A DNA stretch of 64,000 bases from Apostichopus japonicus (Eukaryota > Echinodermata > Holothuroidea > Aspidochirotida > Stichopodidae): assembly GCF_037975245.1 (NCBI RefSeq), contig NC_092574.1:27140713-27204712 (forward strand), read 5' to 3'. The position numbers were made by a program, and so were the translations under genes. Below the pieces are notes generated by a model. That model did not search any database. It had not been told where the DNA came from and worked only from the letters and a program-made list of their open reading frames with translations. Positions 1 through 12,053 of the stretch are shown here, in pieces. Every line of letters starts with the position of its first letter. The first letter of the stretch is position 1.

Positions 1-183
1 CAAATATCATCCCAACAATGTATACACTGTAACAAAAAAGAAAGATTTTCCAAAACATGTTCTTTTCAAACCTCCAAACATCATTAGCAACAGATGACTT
101 AAATTTAAAAATAGAACTTACTAACACTAAAAATACACTCAAGAAAACTGTACTGTCTTATTAACAGTTAAATTTAAATGCTT
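1..183. other. AT-rich flank of BEL/Pao element, no gene seen
   Basis: This AT-rich stretch lies beyond the stop codon of the integrase fragment of the BEL/Pao element (minus strand). It could be 3' untranslated sequence of the element. I see no polypurine tract or LTR start, so the 3' LTR is either outside the window or lost. Confidence 0.3.
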
Positions 184-909
184 CTACTCACACAACTCCA
201 AATGACATACTTTTGTGATATTTCTAATCACCTCACCCCTGCTGGTCTTAATCTTTACCACTCTAATATGGCCATCTGGACCAGGAAACACTTCCTTTAT
301 CCTTCCTAATGGCCACTGACCTCTAACTACATCTTTTTCCATTACCAAAACTAAGTCATCGACCTTCAAATCAACTTTTTCCTTATGCCACTTTTTTCGA
401 CGATTCAAGGAAGGCAACCACTGCTCGAGCCATCTTTGCCAGAAATGGCGCATCAGCTCCTGCACACGGCGCCATCTCCTCCTTGGACTATATCTTGTGC
501 TATCTACAATTTCCTCTGATGCAAATGTTCCACCCATAGACCCATGCAGGAAATGATTTGGTGTCAATGGGGTCATGTCCTTGGGAGAGGCTGACACATA
601 CGTCAATGGTCTTGAGTTAATTATACCTTCGGCACCAACAAAGGCTGAATGAAGCTCTTCATCGGTCACGTCTGCATCACCTAGAACTGCCTGAATAGCT
701 CTCTTACTTGTCTTGATTAGTGCTTCATGAGCACCACCAAAATGAGGTGACAATGGGGGTAAGAAATGCCACCTCATCTGACCCGCTGTCACCTCTTGGA
801 CCTTTGATTTGTCAACCAACCTGAACAACTCGTTTAGCTCCCGAGACGCACCCACAAAATTAGTTCCATTGTCTGAGAAAACTTCCTCAGGCTCACCTCT
901 TCGACTCAC
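184..909 (-). pseudogene. BEL/Pao retrotransposon integrase, C-terminal part
   Basis: About 240 codons match the second half of a BEL/Pao integrase. The catalytic-core motif SDNGTNF lies near the start, followed by a PLSPHFGGAHE motif that carries the last catalytic acidic residue. Next come a NSRPLTY segment and the basic C-terminal domain usual for Pao-type integrases (WHKEKVDLKVDDLVLV, then a GRIKEVFPGPDG strand). The frame continues a few codons upstream of 909, but the zinc-binding N-terminus and the first catalytic aspartate are missing. A large deletion therefore joins this part directly to an RNase H remnant. It is a dead fragment, the 3' part of the pol gene of the element running from about 6.5 kb down to here. 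Confidence 0.85.
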
Positions 910-926
910 AAATCTATAGAACGCAT

Positions 927-1127
927 TTAAGAACGAACAGTCACACCACTATTTGTCTCACTTCGTGCATACGCTACAGCAGCATATGCATCCTTACTAG
1001 CATCAGTGAATACATGAATTGATGTTTTACCACTCTCATACTCAATACATCTAGGCACCACTACTTTGTCAAGGTTTTGCAAATCGCTGACCCAAGCTTT
1101 AACCTTTGATGCTAAAGAGACTTGCAA
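927..1127 (-). pseudogene. BEL/Pao RNase H fragment
   Basis: About 60 codons contain the start of a BEL-type RNase H domain: HVFTDASKDAYAAVAYAR carries the first catalytic aspartate. It is preceded by the SKVKAWVSDLQNL linker that normally follows reverse transcriptase. Both flanks are broken. Upstream, the segment between the RT thumb and this linker is deleted and the frame differs. Downstream, the rest of RNase H and the N-terminal half of integrase are gone. Confidence 0.75.
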
Positions 1128-2733
1128 GCTGACTCAACATGTTTCTCTTTGTCATCTTTTCCAAACTTCTATCTGGGCCTTTGAACACAAACACATCACT
1201 CTCAGCTAGCCATGTTAACCCTAAAGCCTTGATTGATGGCCACTCACTATCAGTTATTTTAATCTCTTTAGCTCTATGCTCTACAGGAATAGCTTCGAGT
1301 ACCTTCTTTGAATTCGATAGCCATTTCCTTGCACTCATACCAGCCTTTGCCCACAACTCTGTGAGCTCACGATACAACTGTATAGCAACATCTTCATCCT
1401 CTACACTATCCATACTATCATCCATGTATGTGGATGTTAGAACAGTTTCAGCTGCCCTAGGAAACTGTTCCGTGTAACGCTTTGCATTTTCTTGTGACAC
1501 TTTTTGGGCAATGAATGGTGACACATTCAACCCAAAAATCAATCTGTTGAATTCGTAAGTGCCTGGTTCCTTTTGCACGTCCAGATCTCGCCACATGAAC
1601 CTGAACATAGGCCGGTCAACCTCATCTATCTCAATCTGCAAATACATTTCAGAAATGTCGCAGACCACCGCTACTTTGTCTCGCCTGAACCTAAGCAAAA
1701 CATCACAGAGGTCATTTTGAAGTTTTGGTCCATTATTGATTACATCATTTAAACACAGATCTCTATCTTTCGCTGATGCATCGTAAACTATCCTAACCTT
1801 AGTAGTTGTTCGATCCATTTTTACCACAGGAAAGTGTGGAATAAACCACTCTGTACTAGATTTAGGTTCCTCTTCATCTACTTTCCTAATGTAACCCTTA
1901 TCCAAATACCCTTGAATTACACAGCTATATGCCTTGCCCAATTTTTCATCTTTTATCAACTTCTTTTCTAGGCTTTCTAGCCTTTTCTTTGCAGACACGT
2001 GATTATTTGTAGTCATGTTTTTCCTTTCTTTTTCTTTCCATGGAATTCTTACTTGGTATCTACAATTGTCACCTCCAGCCATCGATTCTATAACCACTCT
2101 GATGGCCTCCTCTTCTTCTTGGGTGTGACAAGTTACTTTGCAATTTAAGCCCATGTTATCTACTTCCCAGAACTTTCTGAGAGTTATGTTCACTTCTCTG
2201 TCAACAGTGCAGTGGAAAGTGCTCACTGATCTGGTGTGGAATGCTCTCCTAGCTGCAGGAGCAACAGGTCCCACACAAGTGTATCCTAATGGGGTGAGCC
2301 TGGCGATTGGTTCGCCTGATCTGCCCTTTACCTCATGGATTGACTTGTGTAAGCCTGCATGATCCAAACCAATCAAAATATCGACCTTGTTTCTGCTACC
2401 TAGAAACTTAGGAAATTCAATATCCTTCAAATGGTCCCAGTCTCTTGAGACCCTGCACCAATCAATGGGCTTTAGTTTACCACATACATTTTTAATTGTT
2501 ATCGCCTCAATCCCATACTGCTTCTCTGGTCTATTTAGTGGAGAGATGTCAAATTTAACTGGAAAGGACTGAAACCTTTCCTCTTTACCATTTAGTACCG
2601 TAGCCTTGACCTCTTCCGGCTTACTATGTATCCCTAATTCAGCCACTAAATCTTCATTCACATATGTCTGCTCACTTCCATCATCCAGGAAGGCATTTGC
2701 CTCTACAACCTTACCATTTGGTGAAGACACCAA
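1099..2733 (-). pseudogene. BEL/Pao pol: aspartic protease and reverse transcriptase
   Basis: This is the longest intact piece of the element (544 codons). An aspartic protease motif, AFLDDGSEQTYV, lies near residue 15. A reverse transcriptase follows, with IPHFPVVK and VRIVYDASAKD fingers motifs, a DISEMYLQI palm motif and the catalytic box TYMDDSMDSV near residue 440. It stops just after MLSQLASLF, where a BEL pol would continue. Its start lies in a different frame from gag, which overlaps it by about 20 bp. One extra G in a G run (C run 2745-2747 on the plus strand) would explain this frame change, so the native single gag-pol frame is broken here. Confidence 0.88.
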
Positions 2734-3856
2734 AACCGGGACTACCCTGAATGATATTTAGACCACACGCACCCGAATGAAATGTGGGCCTAGTACTACC
2801 ACTTGTATTATTTTTAGATCCAGATGCACTTATTGCATTATTTTCGAGATCACAACTCCCTTTAGACATGGGCTCCCCTTCCTTGGTTCCGTGTAACAAT
2901 CTGTTGTGATTTTTGCTACATCCATCAATATTGCATTTCATTACCCTGGTGCACTGTGGTGAGAAATGTTCACCCAGACACTTGAAACACAGCTTGTTTT
3001 TTGAGGCATAATCCCACCTACCCTCAACTCTCATGGCTAGGAAAGAATTGCATCTCCATAACTTGTGGGTGCCCATACTACAACAGGGGCAGTTGGTAGG
3101 GTCACTAGGGTGTGCCTTTACACTGGCAGTGTGATAACTCCCCTTGTTTTCATTTTTCTTTACATCATTCTTCCTCTGATCTTCCTCTGATCTTCTTTTG
3201 TTTTGTTTTTCTATGGTCATTTCCAGTTGTTTTCCAAACATTGTACTTTTAACTGATGCTTGTTTTTCTAGAAATTTGATCAGGTCATTTAAGCCAATCG
3301 TAGCCTGTTTTGTAAGAATATCATGAGATGCATTACTCCATCTGGTTTGAATATGGATGGGCAACAGATTTTGAACTGTAAGCAATGTATTACTGCAATT
3401 CAAATCGTTGTCATACCCCAATTTAGATAGAGTGATTTTGCATTTGTTTAAGTCCCCAATTAATTCCCACAAATCTTCGGAGCTTTCGACGGTTTTACGT
3501 TTTTCCAACTTTGATGTCATTGCCCCCAGAATCATGTGTGATTGCCCAAATTGAACCTGTAATATTGCCAATGCCTTTTTGAACCCACTTTCTCCCTCAA
3601 ACTCACAAGCATTGATAGCATTATAAGCCTTGCCTTTGCAAAATCTCAGTAGATGTTGCAACTTGGTAAATTCACAGTTCAGTTTACTAACAATAAGAAC
3701 ATTGAATGCATTTGTGAAGCTGAAATAATTACCTGGTTCACCATAAAAACATGGAATTTCTATTTTTGGAAGTTCAAAGGCAAGTTTCAGTGATTCAAAA
3801 GGACTGTTCTGTTCTGACGCCCCCACTTCTAGTTTTTGGTTCCTTGCTAAAAGCAA
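2711..3856 (-). pseudogene. BEL/Pao gag, C-terminal two thirds
   Basis: This is the nucleocapsid and capsid-like part of a BEL/Pao Gag. It opens with a linker and the ELPKIEIPCFYGEP motif typical of the retrotransposon Gag family (DUF1759 type), then a helical region. Two zinc knuckles follow: CPCCSMGTHKLWRC (CX2CX4HX4C) and CFKCLGEHFSPQC (CX2CX3HX4C). The upstream end at about 3.85 kb is not a natural start. Sequence coding for the Gag N-terminus resumes at about 5.97 kb, beyond an inserted 2.1-kb repeat. The downstream end runs out of frame at the junction with pol. Confidence 0.85.
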
Positions 3857-5960
3857 AGGAACCTATGTATTCAGGTTGGCGTGTGTGTGCGTGTATGTGT
3901 GTGTGTGACGCTTTAGCTTGTATGCACGATAACTCAACAAGGGATTGACTGATCATGATCAAACTTGGTCGGTGGGTGGCCCATAGTGAGTAGATGAACC
4001 CTATTGTTTTTGGTGCCCACAAAGGTCACCAAAGGTCAGTTATGGTCCAAAAACCCAAAATACTAAAACTGCAATAACTCCCAGTGCCAATGTGCGACAA
4101 GGTTGATATTTTGGGACAAGTTGTGAACTGGTTAGGGGAACATTTTGAAACTTAACGGTCATGTGATCTGAGGTCACCAAAGGTCAATTAATGTTAAAAA
4201 ACTAGTATTTTTGCGATAACTTGAGAACGAATTGTCCGTTAGGGTTGGGAGTTGCTTCAGTGTAATCCAATTGTCGACCCACATCTGGGTGACCCTTGAC
4301 CTCAATTTGACCTCTGGTGACCTTTTCATGTTTTGTGGATTTTTACAGTTTCGATGCTATTTTCAGATGTCAAAGGTACCTTTCGATCATAAATATTGAT
4401 AGGTTGACCCCCGTGTGACCTTTGTGTGCGAACTTATATGGGGTCAAAGTTTACGGTCGGAGTTAGGATGGCTGTACAGACTTGTCGTGTTGATTTTTGG
4501 AATCAGCAGATCAAACTACATTTGAAACCAAGGTCAAAAGGTCAAAGGTCACATTAGAAAAAATGTGCTTAGTTTGGGAGAAAACGGGCGAAAAAGAAAA
4601 TGTTTGGTTTTGATGCTAGATTTGGATATCAAAGGTACCTTCCGATCAAAAATGTCAATAGGTTGACACCCGGGTGACCTTTGTGTGTAAAGTTATACAA
4701 GGTCAAAGTTAATTTTCAGACATTTAATGCAATAACTCCCAGTGCCAAGGTGTAACAAGGTTGATATTTTGGGACAAGTTGCAAATGGTATAGAGGAATA
4801 TTTTCAAACTTAACGGTCATGTGATCCGAGGTCATCAAAGGTCAATTAATGTTAAAAAACTAGTATTTTGGGTGAGAAAATGGGCAAAGAAAAAAATGTT
4901 TGAATTTTTACAGTTTTGATGCTATATTCACGTCTCAACAATCAAAAATGTCAATAGGTTTATCCCAGGTGACCTTTGTGTGTGAAGTTATATGAGGTCA
5001 AAGTAAATTTTCAGACATTTAGTGCAATAATTCCCAGTTCCAAGGTGTGACATGGTTGATATTTTGGGACAAGTTGAAAATGGTATAGGGGAATATTTTC
5101 AAACTTAACGGAAATGTGATCCGAGGTCACCAAAGGTCAATTAATGATAAAAATTGCGATAACTTGAGAACGAACTGTCTGTTAAGGTTGGGAGTTGCTT
5201 CAATGTAATCCAGTTGTCGACCCGCATCTGGGTGACCCTTGACCTCAATTTGACCTCTGGTGACCTTTTCGTGTTTTGGGGATTTTTACAGTTTCGATGC
5301 TATTTTCAGATGTCAAAGGTACCTTCTGATCATAAATGTCAATAGGTTGACCCCTGTGTGACCTTCGTGTGTGAAGTTATACAAGGTCAAAGTTAAAAAA
5401 TATTAATGAGGTCACGGGTCAAACGTGAAAAACTCCCAAGTTGCAATAACTTGGCTACTCTTTATTGGAATTTCGTCAAACTTGGTATGATGATATTGGT
5501 AGATAGTCTCCACACACTGATGTGTGTTGCAATTGATATCATGCATGTTTATAAGGGGGGGGGGGGCTAGCATTATTTCGTTATGAAAAGTTTGTATGCA
5601 CAATAACTCAACAAGGGAATGACCAATCATTATCATACTTGGTGAGTGGGTGGCCCATAGTAAGTAGATTAACCCTGTTGATTTTGGTGCTCATATCATG
5701 AATATTAATGAGGTCATGGGGTCAAACGTGAAATACTCCAAATTGCAATTACTTGGCTACTATTACTAGTCGGAATTTCGTCAAACTTGGTATGATGATA
5801 ATGGTAGATAGTCTTCACACACTGATGTGTGTTGCAATTGATATCAGGGCTTAGCATTACTTTGGCAACAAAAGTTTGTGAGCATAAATTACTGTTGTTG
5901 TATTAGGGCTTTGTTAGAAATTTCCCTATGAATGGAACTAATGAACAGCAGCAAGGAACC
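3838..5960. mobile_element. 2.1-kb repeat element inserted in BEL gag
   Basis: The block starts with GGTTCCTTGCT (3838-3848) and ends with the inverted copy AGCAAGGAACC (5950-5960). This gives 11-bp terminal inverted repeats on an insertion that splits the gag reading frame. Inside are internal duplications: a unit containing TAACTCAACAAGGGA occurs at about 3928 and 5590, one containing ATAACTCCCAGTGCCAA occurs three times near 4070, 4730 and 5020, and one beginning ATATTAATGAGGTCA occurs at about 5400 and 5705. There is no coding sequence. No clear target-site duplication is seen, so the superfamily is open (non-autonomous DNA element or an old composite repeat). Confidence 0.6.
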
Positions 5961-5971
5961 ATGAAATGTTT

Positions 5972-6524
5972 TCATTCTGGTTGGGTATCAGTTTGGCGTT
6001 GTACCTTTGTAGTTTGCTGAGCATGTCCATTTGTCGTCACTGCTCGATCCAGACTTGTTAGTTGTTGGTGTCCATCTGACGCCACTGCTCGTTGATCCAT
6101 TGTGTGCGGCAATCGTCTGTCCACTGTCATTTGTTGATCAATAGTTTGTTGCAGTTGTCCTGCTGTTGCTTGTTGCAATTGTCTGTCTGCTATCATACTC
6201 GTTCCTGGAGAAGATTCCCCTACCAGAACAGGTCCCTGGGGTAAGGTTTCTGTTACCGGTGCAGCAGTGTTCCTAAGAGCTGATCTAATTTCGGTCACCA
6301 TCTTCCAAAAGTTTTTCTCCACTTCCACCATCCACTTCTACGAAAGCTTCATCATCTTTGATGGTAGAAACGATTTGTTCATAAATCTCTTCTAATTTGT
6401 TGAAATGGTCTTCTGCCTTTTTTAGCTGTTCAGCAATCAACTCTGAGTCTTTTTCTTCCTCCTGTATCAACCTGATACAGTTATTTAGTGTTCGAGTCAG
6501 TTGACTCTTCTTGTTTCTACGCAA
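5972..6524 (-). pseudogene. BEL/Pao gag N-terminal region (split)
   Basis: Two overlapping frames (6285-6524 and 5972-6331) together resemble the N-terminal part of a BEL Gag. The first holds a charged heptad-type helix (LTRTLNNCIRLIQEEEKD, continuing to about 6370), likely a coiled coil. The second is a Q/T-rich linker. They differ in frame, implying an indel near 6300. A plausible ATG lies at 6539-6541 in another frame, so the start is also shifted. This segment belongs with the gag piece below 3.86 kb, from which it is separated by the inserted 2.1-kb repeat. Confidence 0.55.
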
Positions 6525-6559
6525 TTGTTCAATTCATCCATATTTTGGTGGTATTATGT

Positions 6560-7080
6560 TGAAAAGTAATCACTTATATTGCTAAGAAAATGTCAATCTG
6601 GTCACCAACTTATTGACAGTCGGCAATTCAATGTCACTCTGACGTATCTAGTTAGCATCGATAGAAATATCCCGCTGATATATCCCTGTTGTATTATCCG
6701 AAATGTCACGCTGAGATATTTTATTTGAACAACTTAAAATGTTCCGACTTTATTAACCTTATCCACAGCTAGCACAAGGCATTGCTCTGCCACACTAATC
6801 CATTGAGGCGAGACCCGTGGAAAATGTCACTCTGAAGATCCATTGGTATCATATAACAAAATGTCACGTTGATGTATGTATGATTAATTAACATCACTAG
6901 CACGGAATTGTCACTCTGACTTGTCTATTTTGTTTTGCTTTTTTCAGGAATGTCACTCTGACATATCTAACTGCGCTGAGGAATGTCACTCTGACATATC
7001 AACCTTACATTGAGTTATGTCACTCTGACATATCTAATTTGTAGCCTATTGGTATGCAATGTCACCCTGATTAATGTTGC
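6560..7080 (-). promoter_or_regulatory. Presumed BEL leader/LTR with TGTCA-NNN-TGACA palindrome cluster
   Basis: Upstream of the gag start (reading the minus strand), TTGGTGACCAGATTG (about 6594-6610) resembles the primer-binding-site context of LTR elements. Beyond it, TGTCACTCTGACA or a one- or two-base variant recurs about ten times between 6585 and 7070, every 33-80 bp. Each is an inverted pair of TGACA, the core bound by TALE homeodomain proteins (MEIS/TGIF class). The position suggests LTR regulatory repeats. The outer LTR boundary is not resolved. Confidence 0.4.
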
Positions 7081-7600
7081 TAACTTTACTCACAGTTTTG
7101 CATTTAAGTTTGAGAATGTTACGATGTCTGCCAGCTTTATTCATAGTTGGCATAAATACAGTATTTTACCTCGACTGTCCATCGCCGACTGGCGGTCATA
7201 CTGGTACACAGCCACAGTTACCCGTACAATTTGGCAGCTTTCTGCCTACGCTAGTCCTATCGTAGCTCTTCTCGTTGGTCGAACTTTATGCATGTTCGAT
7301 AAAAAAACAATCCAGTAAATCCGCGGTCACTCGTTCGGTTTATGACTTTTGGAAACTTTGGTTCACATGTTTCCAACCTCGCTCTGCTACCATTTTGTTC
7401 TTACGTAAACAATAATTAATCTGAACAAGGATTTTTTTTATTCTCTCTACTGTATTTGTCGATCATCTCACAGATTCAAATGCCATCTTTATAACTTTTC
7501 TTACTCCCATTCACCTTTGACCCTTAATCACAACTTTTTTATATCTCAATTCCAAACCTAGCGCCCTCTACTCTCGTTTTTAAATCCTTCAGAACATACA
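7080..7600. other. Intergenic, no gene supported
   Basis: There are short open frames on the plus strand at 7010-7318 but no recognisable domain or splice context. This may be the outer part of the BEL LTR. I see nothing further. Confidence 0.3.
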
Positions 7601-7609
7601 GCATGTTTA

Positions 7610-8510
7610 AACATATGACATATAGTACCATAGGTTAGGTTCTATCATTCCCAGACTTGCCCCTGACATACAGTATAAATGTTGAAGCATTAACATATAG
7701 TACCATAGGTAAGGTTCTATCATTCCCAGACTTGCCCCAGACATACAGTATAAATGTTAAAGCATTAATATATAGTACAATAGGTTATGTTCTATCATTC
7801 ACAGACTTGCCCCAGACATACAGTATAAATGTTGAAGCATTAACATATAGTACCATAGGTTATGTTCTATCATTCCCAGACTTGCCACAGACATACAGTA
7901 TAAATGTTGAAGCATTTAACATATAGTACCATAGGTTAGGGTGTATCACTCCCAGACTTGCCCCAGTATTTGAAGCATTAACATATAGTACCATAGGTTA
8001 TGTTCTATCATTCCCAGACTTGCCACAGACATACAGTATAAATGTTGAAGCATTTAACATATAGTACCATAGGTTAGGGTGTATCACTCCCAGACTTGCC
8101 CCAGTATTTGAAGCATTAACATATAGTACCATAGGTTAGGTTCTATCATTCCCAGACTTGCCACAGACATACAGTATAAATGTTGAAGCATTTAACATAT
8201 AGTACCATAGGTTAGGGTGTATCACTCCCAGACTTGCCCCAGTATTTGAAGCATTAACATATAGTACCATAGGTTAGGTTCTATCATTCCCAGACTTGCC
8301 ACAGACATACAGTATAAATGTTGAAGCATTAACATATAGTACCATAGGTTAGGTTCTATCATTCCCAGACTTGCCACAGACATACAGTATAAATGTTGAA
8401 GCATTAACATATAGTACCATAGGTTATGTTCTATCATTCCCAGACTTGCCACAGACATACAGTATAAATGTTGAAGCATTTAACACATAGTACCATAGGT
8501 TAGGTTGCAT
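7610..8510. repeat. 75-bp minisatellite, about 13 copies
   Basis: A unit of about 75 bp (core ATATAGTACCATAGGTTA, then CATTCCCAGACTTGCC and ACAGTATAAATGTTGAAG) is repeated about 13 times. Some copies are shortened to about 64 bp. Because 75 is divisible by 3, open frames appear on both strands (7657-7926 plus, 8222-8479 minus), but these are artefacts of the repeat. Confidence 0.9.
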
Positions 8511-8833
8511 CACTCCTGGGCTTCAACAGTTAATTACAAATGAACTAAATTTGTTTCTGATGCTAATATGCAAAGTAGACTAGCTGGCTAAACAGCTCTT
8601 GTTGTATGGATCTGTGGTTAATATCTTAAGTGGTTGTGCTGAGAAATGACATAATATCTAGTCTAAATTTCACACAAATTATGATATAAATCTAGCAATA
8701 TGGTATGAACTAGGAAGGATTGGCAGAAAATTAGAAACTTAGGGAAACATAATATAAATGTGCTTTAGATAACATTCGTTTTGGATTATAAGAAACATTC
8801 TTTTTCCTTTTTTCCCTGTTATTTCTGTGGCAG

Positions 8834-8973
8834 ATTTTCACCAAAAGGAATTGAGCTGTATCAAAAGATTGAAACTTATGGTGCTAAAGCAGCCGTTTTC
8901 TTCTCAGTAGCAAAAATGGATTTCCTTGCCATCCTTGACAGAAATGAGAAATTAATTCTCTATAAATATTCAG
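8834..8973 (+). CDS. Exon of EAR/EPTP-repeat-like protein
   Basis: The exon is bounded by a pyrimidine-rich tract ending in CAG at 8833 and a CAG/GTG donor at 8973. It encodes about 46 residues including GIELYQKIETYGAK, AAVFFSVAKMDFLAIL and KLILYKYSG. This spacing resembles the EAR (epilepsy-associated, or EPTP) repeat, a blade of a seven-bladed propeller in LGI and TSPEAR proteins: 'F-x-YQ-x-I-x-T-x-GA', then a 'FLA' strand and a 'Y-K-Y' strand. The exon enters in phase 2 and leaves in phase 1, joining in frame to the next exon. Upstream exons are not seen. The family assignment is inference from pattern only. Confidence 0.4.
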
Positions 8974-9607
8974 GTGTTTTGTTATTTGTGGAACACTATT
9001 CCCTCTACATTCCTGGTAAGAAAATGACTAAAAGTTTAATCTTTTCAGTTTGTTGTTTTTTAACTTGTGCAGACTATACTATATTTATTTATATTCATAT
9101 TGTCCTCTTGCTTTGCGTAGTGTTACTTAAGTGGTTATATGGAACCATACAAGCAGGTTATAGAGTTTTATATATTGTAATATTTCAAAATATTGTATTC
9201 ATCCTAATTCGTTGTTTAAAGTTATGCTTCTAGAAAATCCTCTAGGTGTTTTCACATATCTTTTGATAAATGGAGAGTAAGAAACAAAATTTAACTCAAA
9301 GAAACTTTTTCTGAATAATTTAACTTTCATGTAAATAACAGCATGGTATGTTGTGCTGTTGAGTTCTGAAATGTTTTAAAGAAAGCAAACAAATTTAACT
9401 TTGAAATTTTTACATAAATTACATATTTAAATATTCTTTTATTGTTTTCTATTATTCTCCATTAGCAAGGCAGACTATTTCTCAAAAGAGCCTTATTGGA
9501 AATGGAGCCACATATTACTATTTGATTTGCATCTTATGTAATAAGACAACAATAGTTTTGTTGACAGGTTTATTTTCTATGTATGTTAAATTTTGTTGTA
9601 TCCATAG

Positions 9608-9754
9608 GTGCAACTGATGTTGCAGCTCAGAAGATTTCTGAAGCTGTTGTGAACATCTTTGTTGCTACTTTGTCTGGTAACATCAAACTCTTTCCATGGG
9701 AGCCAATGATACCAGTGCCCTCACCCACTCAGATTTTTCAAGTTGTACTGTCGG
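9608..9754 (+). CDS. Second exon of EAR-repeat-like gene
   Basis: An acceptor CCATAG precedes 9608 and a donor GG/GTAAAA follows 9754. The frame continues from the previous exon (phase 1 in, phase 1 out). The product includes ISEAVVNIFVATLSGNIKLF and PWEPMIPVPSPTQIFQVVLSG, another strand set compatible with a propeller blade. The following intron (9755-12053) contains the 24-bp minisatellite. Confidence 0.4.
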
Positions 9755-9944
9755 GTAAAAATCACCAATTATTATTTGTGTGTGTGTATGTGTTCCACCA
9801 ATGTTGTTTTTGAAATTTGATAGCAACATTTGATTACAGTATATTCATTCTTCCATTCATTAATTTCTTGTGCATGGTGCCACGAGAAATAGGTTTAATT
9901 TTCTTACAAAAGTGTTTTTTTATGATTATTTCCCACACTAGACA

Positions 9945-11830
9945 ACATCCTAGACCCTTAACTAGACCACACAGTAGACTCCACACTAGACCACATAGTA
10001 GACTCCACACTAGACCACACAGTAGACTCCACACTAGACCACACAGTAGACACCACACAGTAGACTCCACACTAGACCACATAGTAGACTCCACACTAGA
10101 CCACACAATAGACACCACACTAGACCACACAGTAGACTCCACGCTAGACCACATAGTAGACTCCACACTAGACCACATAGTAGACTCCACACTAGACCAC
10201 ATAGTAGACACCACGCTAGACCACACAGTAGACACCACACTAGACCACATCCTAGACCCTTCACTAGACCACACAGTAGACTCCACACTAGACCACACAG
10301 TAGACTCCACACTAGACCACACAGTAGACACCACACTAGACCACACAGTAGACACCACACTAGACCACACAGTAGACACCACACTAGACCACATCCTAGA
10401 CCCTTCACTAGACCACACAGTAGACACCACACTAGACCACACAGTAGACACCACACTAGACCACATCCTAGACCCTTCACAAGACCACACAGTAGACACC
10501 ACGCTAGACCACGCAGTAGACACCACACTATACCACATAGTAGACTCCACACTAGAACACACAGTAGACTCAACACTAGACTACACATTAGATTCCACAC
10601 TACATCACACAGTAGACTGCACACTAGACCACATCCTAGACCATTCACAAGACCACACAGTAGACTCCTCACTAGACCACGCAGTAGACACCACACTAGA
10701 CCACATAGTAGACTCCACACTAGAACACACAGTAGACTCCACACTAGACCACACATTAGACTCCACACTAGATCACACAGTAGACTCCACACTAGACCAC
10801 ACAGTATACACCACCTAGACCACACAGTAGACTCCACACTAGACCACACGGTAGACTCCACACTAAACCACATCCTAGACCCTTCACTAGACCACACAGT
10901 AGACTCCACACTAGACCACACAGTAGACTCCATACTTGACCACACAGTAGACTCCTCACTAGACCACACAGTAGACTCCACACTAAACCACATCCTAGAC
11001 CCTTCACTAGACCACACAGTAGACTCCACACTAGACCACACAGTAGACACCACACTAGACCACATCCTAGACCCTTCACTAGACCACACAGTAGACTCCA
11101 CACTAGACCACATAGTAGACTCCACACTAGAACACACAGTAGACTCCACACTAGACCACACAATAGACACCACACTAGACCACATTGTAGACTCCACACT
11201 AGATCACACAGTAGACTCCACACTAGAACACATCCTATACCCTTCACTAGACCACACAGTAGACACCACGCTAGACCACGCAGTAGACACCACACTAGAT
11301 CACATAGTAGACTTCACACTAGAACACACAGTAGATGCCACACTAGACCACATCCTAGACCCTTCACTAGACCACACAGTAGACTCCACACTAGACCAAG
11401 CAGTAGACACCACACTAGACCACATAGTAGACTTCACACTAGAACACACAGTAGACTCCACACTAGACCATGCAGTAGACACCACACTAGATCACACAGT
11501 AGACTCCACACTAGACCACACAGTAGATGCCACACTAGACTACATCCTAGACCCTTCACTAGACCACACAGTAGACTCCACACTAGACCACACAGTAGAC
11601 CCACACTATACCACACAGTAGACTCCACACTATACCACACAGTAGACTCCACACCATACCACACAGTAGACACCACACTAGACCACATAGTAGACTCCTT
11701 ACTAGAACACACACTCAAACCAGCACTATACCACACGCTAGGTGTTGCACTAGACCTCTCACTATCCCAATCGCTTGATCTCACACGCTTGACCCCACAC
11801 TGGACCACAGGCTAGACCCGCACTATAGAC
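9945..11830. repeat. 24-bp minisatellite (about 1.9 kb) in intron
   Basis: Units of 24 bp built on CTAGACCACACAGTAGAC and CTCCACA/ACCACA run for 1.9 kb. Every few units there is a variant, CATCCTAGACCCTTCA. The array decays toward 11.7-11.83 kb. Because 24 is a multiple of 3, long open frames occur on both strands (for example a DHTVDSTL repeat on plus and a VWSSVEST repeat on minus). They lie inside an intron and lack a proper start or splice context, so I treat them as non-coding. Confidence 0.92.
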
Positions 11831-12053
11831 TCCATGCTAGGTTCCGCACCAGACCCCATGCTTGCCTACACTGGTATTATTAAATCCATCCATCTTTCAA
11901 CTGCCAACAACATCAGTGTTCTCCCCATCAATGTCCTTTCAGCTAATCTGTTTTTATTTATTTTCTCTCTGCTGATTGAAATATCCCATTTGACTGTCCA
12001 TTCACATGATAACAACAAAATATTTTAAGTTATTTATATCTCTTGTTTTCCAG

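Noticed and set aside
7657-8479. Repeat-derived frames over the 75-bp minisatellite
   Set aside because: 75 bp is divisible by 3. No gene features.
9817-11808. Long open frames on both strands across the 24-bp repeat (up to 387 codons)
   Set aside because: The repeat unit is a multiple of 3, so frames stay open by arithmetic. They lie in an intron and have no independent start, domain or splice context.
9945-11830. Regular repeat array resembling a CRISPR at first glance
   Set aside because: Units are contiguous without unique spacers, there are no cas genes, and the genome is eukaryotic.
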